A stretch of 64,000 bases of DNA, taken from positions 90,100 through 154,099 of the forward strand of contig NZ_AMRI01000007.1 in NCBI RefSeq assembly GCF_000299915.1, written 5' to 3'. The notes beneath the pieces are model-generated. The model worked only from the letters and a program-made list of their open reading frames with translations. It did no database searches and was not told the origin of the DNA. The DNA comes from Gallaecimonas xiamenensis 3-C-1. GTDB taxonomy: Bacteria > Pseudomonadota > Gammaproteobacteria > Enterobacterales > Gallaecimonadaceae. Below are positions 1 through 10,181 of the stretch, one piece after another (within the stretch, counting starts at the first letter, position 1; every line of letters begins with the position of its first letter). The translations under genes were made by a program, and so were the position numbers.

Positions 1-2
1 CC

Positions 3-65
3 CCCGACCCGGACCAGGCCCTTGGTGCCCAGCTAAGGCTGCTGGCCAACGGCTGGCCGGAATAA
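3..65 (+). CDS. C-terminal end of an upstream gene (partial), possibly gshB
   Basis: An open frame enters from the left edge and ends at TAA 63-65, giving a 20-residue tail that ends in NGWPE. It has the codon bias of its neighbours. In related genomes the gene before yqgE is commonly glutathione synthetase (gshB), so that is the synteny guess, but the tail carries no diagnostic motif. A short GC-rich inverted repeat without a T tract follows at 72-91. Confidence 0.4.
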   Translation, partial: PDPDQALGAQLRLLANGWPE

Positions 66-185
66 GGCCACGCGTCCCTTGCAAGGGGCGCCAACCTTGA
101 AAACCCCAGGTTATGTCCCCATTTAGCGTTTTACTCGACGCCTGAAATGACCATACTTGGGAAAAGGCCCAGACCAGTGCAGCCA

Positions 186-758
186 ATGCGTAGTTTGCAA
201 AACCATTTTCTGATCGCCACGCCAGCCATGCGGGACCCCTACTTTGCCCGCAGCGTCACCTACTTGTGCGAGCACAATGACGAAGGGGCCATGGGCCTGG
301 TGGTCAACCAGCCGGTCAATATCACCGTCACCGACATGCTGCGCCAGCTCAAGCTGGTGGAGGACGACGAGCCCTCTGAGCTCAGTGGCCGCTATGTGTT
401 CTCCGGCGGCCCGGTCAACCCGGAGCGGGGCTTTGTGATCCACACCTCCAAGCGCGGCTTCAACGCCAGCCTGGCCCTGGGTGACAGCCTGATGGTGACC
501 ACCTCCATCGATATCCTGTCGGCCCTGGGGGCCAACCATGGCCCCGAGCGTTTTATGGTGACCCTGGGTTACGCCGGCTGGGAAGCGGGCCAGCTGGAAA
601 AGGAACTGGCCGACAATTCCTGGCTGTTGGTGCCCGCCGACGGCGGCTTTGCCGAAGAACTGCTGTTCAACACTCCTCCTTCCCAGCGCTGGCAAAAGGC
701 CTGCGAACGGCTGGGCTTTGATATTTGGCAACTGTCCAACGACGTGGGGCACGCCTGA
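186..758 (+). CDS. yqgE: UPF0301/AlgH family protein YqgE
   Basis: A 190-residue cytosolic protein of the YqgE/AlgH family, whose biochemical role is not established. The N-terminus [16 protein letters not shown] and the later [10 protein letters not shown] and [18 protein letters not shown] blocks are typical of the family. I chose ATG 186 because homologues begin at the SLQNHFLIA block. An in-frame ATG at 147 would add 13 residues that the family lacks, and neither start has a clear Shine-Dalgarno sequence. The stop overlaps the start of ruvX (TGATG), so the two genes are translationally coupled. Confidence 0.9.
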   Translation: MRSLQNHFLIATPAMRDPYFARSVTYLCEHNDEGAMGLVVNQPVNITVTDMLRQLKLVEDDEPSELSGRYVFSGGPVNPERGFVIHTSKRGFNASLALGDSLMVTTSIDILSALGANHGPERFMVTLGYAGWEAGQLEKELADNSWLLVPADGGFAEELLFNTPPSQRWQKACERLGFDIWQLSNDVGHA

Positions 759-1174
759 TGCCCCAGACCGTTATTGCATTTGACCACGGAGCCAAAAGCA
801 TCGGCGTGGCCGTGGGCCAGGACGTGACCGGCTCGGCCCAGCCTTTGGCCGCCATCAAGGCGGTGGATGGCCAGCCCAATTGGGAGCTGGTGGAAAAGGT
901 GCTTAAGGAGTGGCAGCCCGACCTGCTGGTGGTGGGCCTGCCGCTCAACATGGATGGCACCGAACAGAACACCACGGCCTCAGCCAAGAAATTTGCCGGG
1001 CGCCTTCATGGCCGCTTTGGCCTTGAGGTAATGACCCAGGACGAGCGCCTGACCACGGCCTCGGCCAAGGAATGGCTCTTTGAAAACGGCGGTTACAGCG
1101 CCTTGGAAAAGGGCAAGATTGATTCGGTGTCCGCCTGCCTTATTCTCGAGTCCTGGTTTGAAAGCCAGTACTGA
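758..1174 (+). CDS. ruvX: Putative pre-16S rRNA nuclease YqgF/RuvX
   Basis: A 138-residue RNase H-fold nuclease, the same length as the E. coli protein, which is implicated in maturing the 5' end of 16S rRNA. Visible family motifs are [14 protein letters not shown] with Asp9 near the N-terminus, [10 protein letters not shown] in the middle, TQDERLTT, and the C-terminal [11 protein letters not shown] with the last acidic residue. The start ATG 758 shares a base with the yqgE stop. A strong terminator follows at once, so yqgE-ruvX ends here and is separate from the chitinase. Confidence 0.93.
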   Translation: MPQTVIAFDHGAKSIGVAVGQDVTGSAQPLAAIKAVDGQPNWELVEKVLKEWQPDLLVVGLPLNMDGTEQNTTASAKKFAGRLHGRFGLEVMTQDERLTTASAKEWLFENGGYSALEKGKIDSVSACLILESWFESQY

Positions 1175-1183
1175 GTCCCCTTG

Positions 1184-1212
1184 AAAAAGGCGCCCTTGGG
1201 GCGCCTTTTTTG
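1184..1212. terminator. Bidirectional rho-independent terminator
   Basis: A-tract, GGCGCC, short CTTG-like loop, GGCGCC, T-tract. With A and T runs on either side it can serve ruvX (+) and the convergent chitinase gene (-), whose stop lies just at its right edge. Confidence 0.9.
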
Positions 1213-4200
1213 TCAGTAGCTACAGACTTGGGTCCAGTCACTGCTGCCCGGTGTGGCCTGGGTCCACCATTTGGCCTGCCAGACCGTGGCGCTGTGGGTC
1301 ATCCGGTCGCCCTGGTTGGCATGGTCAGGGTTGCCGGCCCAGTCCAGCTGGGGCCAATTGGGATAGGCCGGGTAACTGGCCGGGTCCACCCCTTGAGCGG
1401 CGCAGTCGCCGGAACCGGTGCCGCCGTCGCCATCACCACCATCATTGCCGCCGCCCAGCACCGCCTCAGGCAGGACGGGGAAATCCGCTTTGAGGCCCAG
1501 GGTTTGCCCGGCCACCTCGATGCGTACCCCAGAAGGCACGCCGGCGGCGGGCAGGTAGTAGACCAGGGCCACGTCCACCGACGCCCCCGGCGCCAGGGTC
1601 TGCCAGGCCGGCAGGGTCAGGGCCACCTGGTGAAAGTCCTGCTCGTTGCTGATGCCTTCGGAGTTGTCGTTGCCGCCGCTCTGGGTCACCGCCAGCCCCA
1701 TACCGCTTTGGTCACTGATGGTATCGGAGGTGGAGGTGGGCACCAGGAAGCTGACCTTGGCCCCGCCCGGCAGGGTTTGGCTGGAATGGTTGGTCAGGGT
1801 CAGGGTGGGGTTGATGGGGTAGTTGGCGTCGCCGTCCTTGAAGCCGGACAGGGCCAGGGCCAGATCCAACTGGGCAGCCGGGGCGGCCAGGTCGTTCTGG
1901 GCCAGGTTGGCCGGGGCGGCGTTGGCAAAGCGGTTGTAGGCCAGGGTGGTGAGGGTGTCCCCTGGGCCATACTCGTTCTTGGCCGCGTCAAAGGCGTAGT
2001 CCCCGGCCATTTCCCAGAACATCACGCCCCCCAGGCCCCGCTGCACTACGTAGTCGAGCTTGGCGGCCATGGACTGCTCGTCCTCGGTGGACAGGAACAC
2101 CTTCTTCTGTTCGTTCCACAGCCAAGGAGCCTTGGCGACATTGTCGTAATAGCGGACATATTGCCCTGTTATCACATCCGCCGCTTTGGCCGGGTCCAAC
2201 CCAAACAGGCTGCCGTAGCTGGGCATGGTGTCGATGCCCAGTTCCTGGGCATGGAGCAGGTTCAAGGCATGCCAAAGGGGCATGGTGCCGCCGCCTATTT
2301 CGCTGCCCTGCAGATCTTCGTCGTGCCAGATGTTGTCTATGCCCTCGGCGCCGTAGCCGCAACCGACAGTGCCGGTACCGGTGCCGGGCTGGCAGTCGCT
2401 CTGGTTAGGCAACGCCGCCTTGCCCCCAAGGCCGTGGTCACCGCCGGTGACGCTTTGCCAGCCACGGGTGTAGTAAGGCACGCCGATGTTGATCTTGCCG
2501 GCAGCCAGGGCGCCCCTGAAGTAATGGGCTCCCCAGGCGGCATTGAGGTAACCGATACCCCCGAACTGGGCCTGGTTGTAGACCCCCCAGTAGGCCAGCT
2601 CCGCATCCTGGTTGTTATCGAACAGGGCGGCGTTATGGCCCACGAAGTGGTTCCAGGCACCGTGGAAGTCGTAACTCATCAGGTTGACGTAATCGAGGTA
2701 CTGGGTGACCTGGAAGTTCTCCATGCCCCGCAGCAGATAGGCCGAGGCCGGAGAAGCGATGGTCAGCATGTAACGGCGGCCGTCGCTGCTGCCGGCGGCA
2801 TCCAGCTTGTCACGCAGCTTTTTCATCAGCACCACGTAGTTGGCAAAGAGGGTGCTGCGACAGGCGTTGGACAGGGCGAAATCATTGGGGTTGCCCGCGT
2901 CCTTCATGGAAGTGGGGTATTCGTAGTCGATATCGACCCCGTCAAAACCGTACTGGCGGATAAAGGCCACCGCCGAGTCGGCAAAGGTCTCGATACCGCT
3001 GTTGTTAACCGAACAGTCGGCCTTGGTGGTCATGGGGTAGAAGCCGCCGGTGTCGGCCCAGCCCCCCACCGAGATCAGGGTTTTGACGTCGGGGTATTGC
3101 TTCTTGAACTTGTTGAGCAGGTTGAAGTGGCCACTGTAGCTGTAGGCCGGGTCCATCTCGGCTCCTGCCACCCCGGGCCAGGTCATGTTGGTGGCGGCGT
3201 CATCCACCCGCAGCTGGTAGCTCTGCTCATCGATGCCGGCAAAGGCGTAGTTGATGTGGGTGACCTTGCTCCAGGGAATATCCGGCACCAGGAAGGCCGG
3301 CAGGCCATTCTTGCCGGTACGCCAGGAGGTAAAATAGCCGATGACCCGGCGACCATGGTCGTCCCCCATGCATTCCTGGCCGTCGGCCTTGTAGATCTGG
3401 GTGATATCACAGGACAGATTGCCGCCGGTGGGGGGCGGGGTGGCCTCTACTACTTGCACCGCCACAACGGCCGACTGGCCCTCCAGGCCCTGGCTGTCGG
3501 TGGCCTTGAGTTGCAGCTGCGCCTGGCCAAGGGCGGACGGAGTAAAGGCCAACTGCCAGGGAGCGCTGGTGTCGGTGGCCACCAGGGCGCCGTCCAGGTA
3601 CAGGCTGACGCTGTCCACATCGTCGTTGGCGTCACTGACTTGGGCCGACACCCAGGCCTGTTGCCCCAGGGTCAGGTTGGCACCGGCAGCCGGACTTTGA
3701 ATGCTGACTTGCGGCGCTTCAGGCGGCTGGGGTGCCGTCACCATGACAGTGGCGCTGGTCTCGGCCAGGACGACACCGCTGTCATCCACGGCCTCGAGGC
3801 GAATGCTGTGGCTGCCAAGGCTGGCCGCTGGCCAACTCAGCTGCCAGGGGGCGGCACTGACTTCCCCCAGCAAGGTGCCGTCCACCAGGATGCGCAGCAG
3901 TGCCGGGGCCGGGCCGTCAAAGCCGGCCACTATGGCCAGGGTGCTGCCCTGCTCTATGGTGGCGCCGTCGGCGGGGCTGGCCAGGGTCAGGCCGGGGTCG
4001 GTACTGCCCCCGTCTTGGTAAAGGGTCCAGGCGTCCTGCCAACTGGCCCCGGTGCCCGGCGCATAATGGTAGGCACTGCCGGAACACCAGCCCGAATAGG
4101 GCCATTCCCGGCATTGGTAAAGGCTGCCGCCGTTACTGACGATGTCGCCGGCGCTGTAGCTTTGCCCTTCCTGGTAGGCCGGATAGCTGGCCGCCAGGCC

Positions 4201-4260
4201 CGGCGCACTGGCCAGGGCCGCCAGCAAGGCCATGGCCGCCAGTGGATGATGGTTCTGCAT
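1213..4260 (-). CDS. Secreted multidomain chitinase, GH18 with CBM5/12 domains
   Basis: A 1015-residue exported endochitinase. A signal peptide covers about 1-24. Residues 25-83 look like a CBM5/12 chitin-binding domain (YPAYQEGQSYSAGDIVSNGG, aromatic rich), two Ig-like repeats follow at about 88-175 and 184-270, then the GH18 domain at about 304-775. It carries the catalytic DxxDxDxE motif DGVDIDYE (Asp440, Asp443, Asp445, Glu447), intact. A beta-rich segment at about 790-930 precedes a second CBM5/12 region at about 955-1015. The gene stands alone between ruvX and pilU, a position where related genomes have no chitinase. A NagR-like operator lies 40 bp upstream, so induction by chitin products is expected. 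The RBS is AGAGGG-like. Confidence 0.93.
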   Translation of the reverse strand: MQNHHPLAAMALLAALASAPGLAASYPAYQEGQSYSAGDIVSNGGSLYQCREWPYSGWCSGSAYHYAPGTGASWQDAWTLYQDGGSTDPGLTLASPADGATIEQGSTLAIVAGFDGPAPALLRILVDGTLLGEVSAAPWQLSWPAASLGSHSIRLEAVDDSGVVLAETSATVMVTAPQPPEAPQVSIQSPAAGANLTLGQQAWVSAQVSDANDDVDSVSLYLDGALVATDTSAPWQLAFTPSALGQAQLQLKATDSQGLEGQSAVVAVQVVEATPPPTGGNLSCDITQIYKADGQECMGDDHGRRVIGYFTSWRTGKNGLPAFLVPDIPWSKVTHINYAFAGIDEQSYQLRVDDAATNMTWPGVAGAEMDPAYSYSGHFNLLNKFKKQYPDVKTLISVGGWADTGGFYPMTTKADCSVNNSGIETFADSAVAFIRQYGFDGVDIDYEYPTSMKDAGNPNDFALSNACRSTLFANYVVLMKKLRDKLDAAGSSDGRRYMLTIASPASAYLLRGMENFQVTQYLDYVNLMSYDFHGAWNHFVGHNAALFDNNQDAELAYWGVYNQAQFGGIGYLNAAWGAHYFRGALAAGKINIGVPYYTRGWQSVTGGDHGLGGKAALPNQSDCQPGTGTGTVGCGYGAEGIDNIWHDEDLQGSEIGGGTMPLWHALNLLHAQELGIDTMPSYGSLFGLDPAKAADVITGQYVRYYDNVAKAPWLWNEQKKVFLSTEDEQSMAAKLDYVVQRGLGGVMFWEMAGDYAFDAAKNEYGPGDTLTTLAYNRFANAAPANLAQNDLAAPAAQLDLALALSGFKDGDANYPINPTLTLTNHSSQTLPGGAKVSFLVPTSTSDTISDQSGMGLAVTQSGGNDNSEGISNEQDFHQVALTLPAWQTLAPGASVDVALVYYLPAAGVPSGVRIEVAGQTLGLKADFPVLPEAVLGGGNDGGDGDGGTGSGDCAAQGVDPASYPAYPNWPQLDWAGNPDHANQGDRMTHSATVWQAKWWTQATPGSSDWTQVCSY

Positions 4261-4299
4261 TTGTCTTCCCTCTTCTTCGTGTGAATACAGGGCCGCACA

Positions 4300-4317
4300 G
4301 GTGACAACGCTGTCATT
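4300..4317. promoter_or_regulatory. NagR-type operator in the chitinase promoter
   Basis: The palindrome GGTGACAACGCTGTCATT matches the Shewanella NagR consensus AATGACARCGYTGTCATT, recalled from published comparative work, apart from its first two positions. It ends 40 bp or so before the chitinase ATG (on the minus strand), a place where a repressor could block transcription. The same core TGACAACGCTGTCA occurs at 25453-25466. Confidence 0.8.
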
Positions 4318-4465
4318 ACCAACACAAAAAAAAGCGCTTACTTCGCCACGCTCCCGGATACCGGCTTTCTCGCCGGCTCACCCAGCCCGCCCTCGGATGA
4401 AGGCTTTAGCAGTATAGGAAGGGTTTTGCCTTTGTAACAAAGCAGAAACAGATGCAGAGGCAGGC

Positions 4466-4496
4466 AATGTGCCCAAGGTATGACCTTGGGCACATT
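4466..4496. terminator. Perfect 14-bp hairpin downstream of pilU
   Basis: AATGTGCCCAAGGT and its exact complement are separated by three bases. It follows the pilU stop on the minus strand and lacks a T tract, so it is either a weak or rho-assisted terminator or an mRNA 3'-end stabiliser. The remaining 200 bases up to the chitinase ATG hold the chitinase promoter region and an AT-rich stretch. Confidence 0.55.
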
Positions 4497-4501
4497 GGCA
4501 C

Positions 4502-5614
4502 TTAGGGCCTGTCGATGGTGACGTTGTCCAGAGAGGTGGTTTTGCCGGTTTCGTTCTGGCTGAGCTTGATCATCAGGCGCAGATCGTTGGGGGAATCGGC
4601 ATGGTGCAGGGCGTCGGCGTAGCTGATCTCGCCCTTGGCATAGAGCTCGAACAAGGCCCTGTCGAAGGTCAGCATACCCAGCTCACGGGAGCGCTCCATG
4701 GTGTCTTTGAGCAGGTGGATATCCCCTTTGCGGATCTGCTCCGACGCCAACGGCGAGTGCAGCAGGATCTCGGTGGCCACCACCCGGCCACTGCCGTCAC
4801 GCTTGGGCACCAGCTGCTGGGCCACTATGGCCTTGAGGTTAAGGCTCATGTCGAACAGGAACTGCTCGTGCTTTTCCTTTGGCACCAAGTGCAGCACCCG
4901 CTCCAAAGCCTGGTTGGCGTTATTGGCGTGCAGGGTCGCCATACAGAGGTGGCCTGTTTCGGCGAAGGCCAGGGCAAATTCCATGGTTTCCTGGGAGCGG
5001 ATCTCCCCCAGCAAGATCACGTCCGGCGCCTGGCGCAGACTGTTTTTCAGGGCCACGTCAAAAGACTCGCAGTCGATGCCCACTTCCCGCTGGGTGATGA
5101 TGCAACGCTTGTGCTCGTGGACGAATTCGATGGGGTCTTCGATGGTAACGATATGGCCCCGGCTGTTGTCGTTGCGGTGCCCTATCATGGCCGCCAAGGA
5201 GGTGGATTTACCGGTACCTGTGGCCCCCACCATCAACACCAAGCCGCGCTTGGTCATGACGATGTCTTTGAGGATGGGAGGCAGGTTCAGCTCCTCTATG
5301 GTGGGGATCTCGGTCTGGATACGGCGCAGCACCATGCCGGCGGCGTCACGCTGGGTGAACACCGATACCCTAAAGCGCCCTATACCCTTGGCGGCAATGG
5401 CGAAGTTGGCGTCCTTGTGGGCCCGAAACTCCCCCAGTTGCCTCTCGTTCATCACGCTTTCCACCATGGCCTTGGCCTCGGGGGTGGACAGGCGCTGGTC
5501 GGCCACCGGGCGGATCTCGCCGTTGACCTTGACACAGGGCGGCAGCCCGGAGGTGATGAAAAGATCCGACGCGTTCAGCTCGGTCATGCGTTGCAGCAGG
5601 CTTTTCATGTCCAT
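4502..5614 (-). CDS. pilU: Type IV pilus retraction ATPase PilU
   Basis: A 370-residue hexameric secretion-type ATPase acting at the inner-membrane base of type IV pili as the accessory retraction motor. Walker A is GATGTGKST at 130-138, the Walker B/Asp-box segment is LLGEIR at 201-206, and the N-terminal PAS-like domain begins with ASDLFITSGLPP. It differs from the adjacent PilT in having a longer C-terminal tail and no AIRNLIRE signature, which is how PilU is told apart. The start lies 10 bp after the pilT stop, so the two are one operon. Confidence 0.95.
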   Translation of the reverse strand: MDMKSLLQRMTELNASDLFITSGLPPCVKVNGEIRPVADQRLSTPEAKAMVESVMNERQLGEFRAHKDANFAIAAKGIGRFRVSVFTQRDAAGMVLRRIQTEIPTIEELNLPPILKDIVMTKRGLVLMVGATGTGKSTSLAAMIGHRNDNSRGHIVTIEDPIEFVHEHKRCIITQREVGIDCESFDVALKNSLRQAPDVILLGEIRSQETMEFALAFAETGHLCMATLHANNANQALERVLHLVPKEKHEQFLFDMSLNLKAIVAQQLVPKRDGSGRVVATEILLHSPLASEQIRKGDIHLLKDTMERSRELGMLTFDRALFELYAKGEISYADALHHADSPNDLRLMIKLSQNETGKTTSLDNVTIDRP

Positions 5615-5624
5615 GGGACTGTCC

Positions 5625-6659
5625 TCAGAAGGCGTTCTTGTCTACCGCCTTGGCGCGGGCGTCGAGACGGTTGATGAGGTTGCGGCTCACCAGTTCTTTA
5701 AGGCACTGGTCCAGGGTCTGCATGCCGTGGGTCATACCGGTCTGGATGGCGGAATACATCTGGGCCACCTTGTCTTCGCGGATAAGGTTACGGATGGCCG
5801 GGGTGCCGATCATGATCTCATGGGCTGCGATACGGCCGCCGCCGGTCTTTTTCAGCAGGGTCTGGGAAATAACGGCCTGCAGGGATTCGGACAGCATGGA
5901 GCGGACCATGGACTTTTCGCCGGCCGGGAAGACGTCGATGATACGGTCAATGGTCTTGGCGGCGCTGCTGGTGTGCAGGGTGCCAAACACCAGGTGGCCG
6001 GTCTCGGCGGCGGTCAGGGCCAGGCGTATGGTTTCCAGGTCCCGCATCTCACCCACCAATACCACGTCCGGGTCTTCCCGCAGGGCCGAGCGCAGGGCGT
6101 TGGAGAAGCTGTGGGTGTCGCGGTGCACTTCCCGTTGGTTGATCAGGCACTTTTTGTTTTCATGCACGAATTCGATGGGGTCCTCGATGGTGAGGATATG
6201 GTCGTGACGGTTGTCGTTGACGTAGTCAATCATGGCCGCCAGGGTGGTGGATTTACCGGAGCCGGTGGGGCCGGTGACCAGCACCAGGCCACGGGGCTTG
6301 GTGACGATGTCCTTGAAGATAGCCGGGGCGCCCAACTGGTCCAGGGTCAGCACCTTGGAAGGAATGGTACGGAATACGGCGGCCGCACCACGGTTCTGGT
6401 TGTAGGCGTTGACACGAAAGCGCGCTACCCCGGGCACTTCGAAGGAGAAGTCCACCTCCAGGTGCTCTTCATATTCCTTGCGCTGCTTGTCGTTCATGAT
6501 GTCGTAGATGAGCGAGTGCACTTCTTTGTGCTCAAGCGCCGGCAGGTTGATGCGGCGCACGTCACCGTCGACACGGATCATGGGCGGTACGCCCGCAGAG
6601 ATGTGCAAGTCAGAGGCATTGTGCTTGACGCTGAATGCCAGGAGTTCGGTAATATCCAT
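5625..6659 (-). CDS. pilT: Type IV pilus retraction ATPase PilT
   Basis: A 344-residue pilus retraction motor, the usual PilT length. Motifs seen: ASDLHISAGVPP at the N-terminus, Walker A GPTGSGKST at 130-138, LVGEMRD at 201-207, and the PilT signature AIRNLIRE at 288-295 needed for retraction in studied homologues. ATG 6659 was chosen because the family starts at MDITELL; the frame stays open further upstream but there it covers the 5' part of yggS. The start is 33 bp from the divergent yggS start, so the two promoters must overlap or be embedded in genes. Confidence 0.97.
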   Translation of the reverse strand: MDITELLAFSVKHNASDLHISAGVPPMIRVDGDVRRINLPALEHKEVHSLIYDIMNDKQRKEYEEHLEVDFSFEVPGVARFRVNAYNQNRGAAAVFRTIPSKVLTLDQLGAPAIFKDIVTKPRGLVLVTGPTGSGKSTTLAAMIDYVNDNRHDHILTIEDPIEFVHENKKCLINQREVHRDTHSFSNALRSALREDPDVVLVGEMRDLETIRLALTAAETGHLVFGTLHTSSAAKTIDRIIDVFPAGEKSMVRSMLSESLQAVISQTLLKKTGGGRIAAHEIMIGTPAIRNLIREDKVAQMYSAIQTGMTHGMQTLDQCLKELVSRNLINRLDARAKAVDKNAF

Positions 6660-6692
6660 CTTGTTGTTATCACTCTTGAACTGCGGGCCAAC

Positions 6693-7373
6693 ATGACAAC
6701 CATAGCAGAACGACTGGGCGCCGCCGCCGGGCGCATCGCCAAGGCCGCCCAGGTTGCAGGCCGGGACCCGGATTCCATAACCTTGCTTGCGGTGAGCAAG
6801 CGTAAACCCCTCGAGGATGTGGTGGCTGCCCTGGCCCAAGGCCAGCAGGCCTTCGGTGAGAACTATGTGCAGGAAGGGGTGGAGAAGATCCAGGCCCTTG
6901 CCCAGCAACAGCCAGGGGCCCAGGTGCAATGGCATCTTATTGGTCCCCTCCAGTCCAACAAGACGGCGCAGGTGGCCCAGTATTTCGACTGGGTGCAGAG
7001 CATTGACCGCGCCAAGATAGCCAAGCGCCTGAGCGAGCAGCGACCAGGCCACCTTAAACCCATCCAAATTTGCATACAAGTGAACATCAGTGGTGAAGAA
7101 AGTAAGTCAGGTGTTACCCCTGATGCCGTCCTTGCCCTGGCCGCCGACATCGCTGGGTTGCCCAACGTTCGCCTGCGGGGCCTGATGGCCATCGGCAGCG
7201 GCGCCCAGCAGGAGTTTCACAGCATGAAAGCCCTCTTCGATCAGCTCAAAGACAGCTTTCCCCAGGTAGACACATTGTCCATGGGGATGAGTGACGACTT
7301 GGAAGCGGCTATCATGGAGGGCGCCACACTGGTTCGCCTGGGTACCGCCATCTTCGGTGCCAGAACAAACTGA
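6693..7373 (+). CDS. yggS: PLP homeostasis protein YggS (PLPBP)
   Basis: A 226-residue single-domain PLP-binding protein of the alanine-racemase N-terminal fold. It buffers pyridoxal phosphate and has no established catalytic activity. The PLP lysine is Lys36 in LLAVSKRKP. WHLIGPLQSNK and the phosphate-binding end SMGMSDDLEAAI...VRLGTAIFG are also present. It opens the conserved yggS-proC-yggT-yggU series and its stop is 11 bp before proC. Confidence 0.95.
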   Translation: MTTIAERLGAAAGRIAKAAQVAGRDPDSITLLAVSKRKPLEDVVAALAQGQQAFGENYVQEGVEKIQALAQQQPGAQVQWHLIGPLQSNKTAQVAQYFDWVQSIDRAKIAKRLSEQRPGHLKPIQICIQVNISGEESKSGVTPDAVLALAADIAGLPNVRLRGLMAIGSGAQQEFHSMKALFDQLKDSFPQVDTLSMGMSDDLEAAIMEGATLVRLGTAIFGARTN

Positions 7374-7384
7374 AAAGGTTGAAC

Positions 7385-8199
<815 letters not shown>

Positions 8200-8200
<1 letters not shown>

Positions 8201-8745
8201 TGAACCCCTTTGTTTTCCTTATCAACACCCTGTTCGATCTCTACATCATGGTGGTGTTGCTGCGGGTTTGGCTGCAATGGGCCAGGGCCGATTTCTACAA
8301 TCCTTTCAGCCAGTTCGTGGTAAAGGCTACCCAGCCGGTGGTGCGCCCGCTGCGCCGGGTGATCCCGCCCATTGGCCCCATCGACACCGCCTCGGTGCTG
8401 TTCGCCCTGGTGCTGATCGCCGTCAAGCTGACCCTGCTGACCTTTATCGAAAAGGGAGTGGCCCCGGCGCTGGTGCCGCTGCTGATCGGTGCCCTGCTCA
8501 GCCTGGTCAGCACCGTCTTCCAGCTGATCATCTATGTGGTCTTTGCCGGCGTGATACTGTCCTGGATCATCCAGGGCTACCACCCGGTGGCGGCCGCCCT
8601 GTTCCAGCTGACCGAGCCCATGCTCAGGCCCATACGCCGTATCCTGCCCAACATGGGCGGCCTGGACCTGTCCCCCATGGTGCTGCTGATCGGGCTTTAT
8701 TTTATCCGTTACCTTATCGCCTACCTGACCGGCATTTCGGTCTGA
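8200..8745 (+). CDS. yggT: YggT family integral membrane protein
   Basis: A 181-residue protein made of two YGGT repeats, one starting near residue 1 and one near residue 100, each with two hydrophobic segments around an arginine-rich turn ([36 protein letters not shown]). The molecular function is not known; links to osmotic stress and cell division are reported for relatives. The start ATG overlaps the proC stop and its own stop overlaps the yggU start, so it is fully inside the operon. Confidence 0.93.
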
Positions 8746-9032
8746 TGGCACCCTTTGAGTGGCAGGACCAGGATCTGGTCCTGCACCTTTATGTGCAGCC
8801 CAAAGCCAGTCGCGATGCCCTGCTGGGCCTGCATGGCGACGAGCTGAAACTGGCCATCACCGCGCCGCCGGTAGACGGCAAGGCCAATGAACACATCCGT
8901 AAATACCTGGCCAAGCAATGCAAGATCCCCAAAAGCCAGGTATTGATAGAAAAAGGGGAGCTGGGCCGCCACAAGAGAGTAAGACTACTTGGCCCCCTAA
9001 GCCCCCCAGCCGAATGGACTTGGCTTGAGTGA
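8745..9032 (+). CDS. yggU: UPF0235/DUF167 protein YggU
   Basis: A 95-residue soluble protein of the DUF167 family, with QPKASRD near the start and the family block [20 protein letters not shown]. Function unknown. It overlaps the yggT stop by one base and is the usual partner of yggT. Confidence 0.92.
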   Translation: MAPFEWQDQDLVLHLYVQPKASRDALLGLHGDELKLAITAPPVDGKANEHIRKYLAKQCKIPKSQVLIEKGELGRHKRVRLLGPLSPPAEWTWLE

Positions 9033-9095
9033 CACTCGCAACCTGGCCGGTCTTATCCATACTAGAAGGCAGCCCGCCTGCCTACGGAGGCCACC

Positions 9096-9527
9096 ATGTT
9101 GATGCGTAACGCTTTAACCGCCCTGCTTCTGACAGTGCTGGCCATGCCAGCCCTGGCCGAGCAGATGATGAAATTCGGCCACTATGAAGTGCACTACCAG
9201 GCCCTGCCCACCACCTTCCTGACACCGCAAATTGCCTCGACCTACCAGATTGAACGCAGCCGCTTTCGCGGCCTGGTCAATATCGCCGTACTGGACAGCG
9301 CCCAGGGCAAGCTGGCGGTGCCGGCCAGCCTGAGTGGCCAGGCCCGTAACCTGCTTGGCAATGTGATTGATCTGACATTCAGGGAGGTGCGGGAAGGCAA
9401 TGCCATCTACTACATCGCCACCCTGCCCTACAGCAACGAGGAGATGTTCCGCTTCAACGTCGACATCACCCCGCAAGGGGGCCAGCCCTTCACCTTGAAG
9501 TTCGAGCACAAGTTCTACGTGGACTGA
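9096..9527 (+). CDS. Exported DUF4426 protein
   Basis: A 143-residue protein with a clear signal peptide (about 1-21, cleavage after MPALA) followed by a beta-rich domain resembling DUF4426 (FGHYEVHYQALPTTFLTP, FNVDITPQGG). The role is unknown; the family is found between yggU and rdgB in many Vibrio and Shewanella relatives, and the location here agrees. A strong RBS, GGAGG, lies at 9086-9090. The 63 bases between yggU and this gene show nothing else. Confidence 0.87.
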   Translation: MLMRNALTALLLTVLAMPALAEQMMKFGHYEVHYQALPTTFLTPQIASTYQIERSRFRGLVNIAVLDSAQGKLAVPASLSGQARNLLGNVIDLTFREVREGNAIYYIATLPYSNEEMFRFNVDITPQGGQPFTLKFEHKFYVD

Positions 9528-9557
9528 CTACCCCTGGGCGTGCCCAGGGCCGGGATG

Positions 9558-9566
9558 TGGTATAGT
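9558..9566 (+). promoter_or_regulatory. Extended -10 promoter for rdgB-hemW
   Basis: TGGTATAGT fits an extended -10 (TGnTATAAT) 25 bases before the rdgB ATG, with a GC-rich start region. No good -35 is seen, as expected for this promoter class. Confidence 0.5.
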
Positions 9567-9590
9567 GGCGCCCCTTTTTATGGAGGCGCC

Positions 9591-10181
9591 ATGAGCAAGA
9601 TTGTCCTGGCCACCGGCAATGCCGGTAAGGTACGCGAGCTGGATGCCATGCTCGCCCCCCTGAAACTGCACGTTGTCGCCCAAAGCGAATACAAGGTGTC
9701 CGAGGTAGCGGAAACCGGTACCACCTTTGTGGAAAATGCCATCATCAAGGCTCGCCATGCCGCTCGTATCACAGGCCTGCCCGCCATCGCCGACGATTCC
9801 GGCCTGGTGGTGGATGCCCTGGGCGGGGCGCCGGGCATCTACTCTGCCCGCTACAGCGGCGAAGGCGCCACCGACGCTAAGAACATCGACAAGCTGCTGG
9901 CGGAAATGCAAGACCTGCCTGTGGACGCCCGCAGCGCCCGCTTTATCTGTTGCCTGGTGTACCTGCGCCATGCCGACGACCCCACCCCCATCATCTGTGA
10001 AGGGGCCTGGGAAGGCCGTATCGCCCGTGAAGCCTATGGTGAAGGCGGTTTCGGTTATGACCCGGTGTTCTACGTGCCAGCCCTGGGCAAAACCGCCGCC
10101 GAACTCAGCAAGGAAGAAAAGAACGCGGTCAGCCACCGTGGCCAGGCCTTAAAAGCCCTGATCGCCCGCCTCGAGGCCTGA
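9591..10181 (+). CDS. rdgB: XTP/dITP pyrophosphatase RdgB
   Basis: A 196-residue house-cleaning nucleotidase that hydrolyses dITP, XTP and similar non-canonical purine triphosphates. Motifs are [15 protein letters not shown] for substrate binding, [23 protein letters not shown] in the catalytic core, GGFGYDPVF, and the C-terminal [11 protein letters not shown] 9591 has a TGGAGG RBS and matches the family start; the frame is open 17 codons further upstream but without support. It abuts hemW directly. Confidence 0.96.
   Translation: MSKIVLATGNAGKVRELDAMLAPLKLHVVAQSEYKVSEVAETGTTFVENAIIKARHAARITGLPAIADDSGLVVDALGGAPGIYSARYSGEGATDAKNIDKLLAEMQDLPVDARSARFICCLVYLRHADDPTPIICEGAWEGRIAREAYGEGGFGYDPVFYVPALGKTAAELSKEEKNAVSHRGQALKALIARLEA

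Noticed and set aside
1210..4284. A long open frame on the + strand opposite the chitinase gene (1024 codons)
   Set aside because: It mirrors the GC-rich third positions of the real gene. The minus strand encodes signal peptide, chitin-binding domains and an intact GH18 site; the plus-strand product is a low-complexity Gly/Val/His string.
4698..6692. Upstream extension of yggS over pilU and pilT
   Set aside because: The open frame is the antisense of the pil genes. The yggS family begins at ATG 6693.
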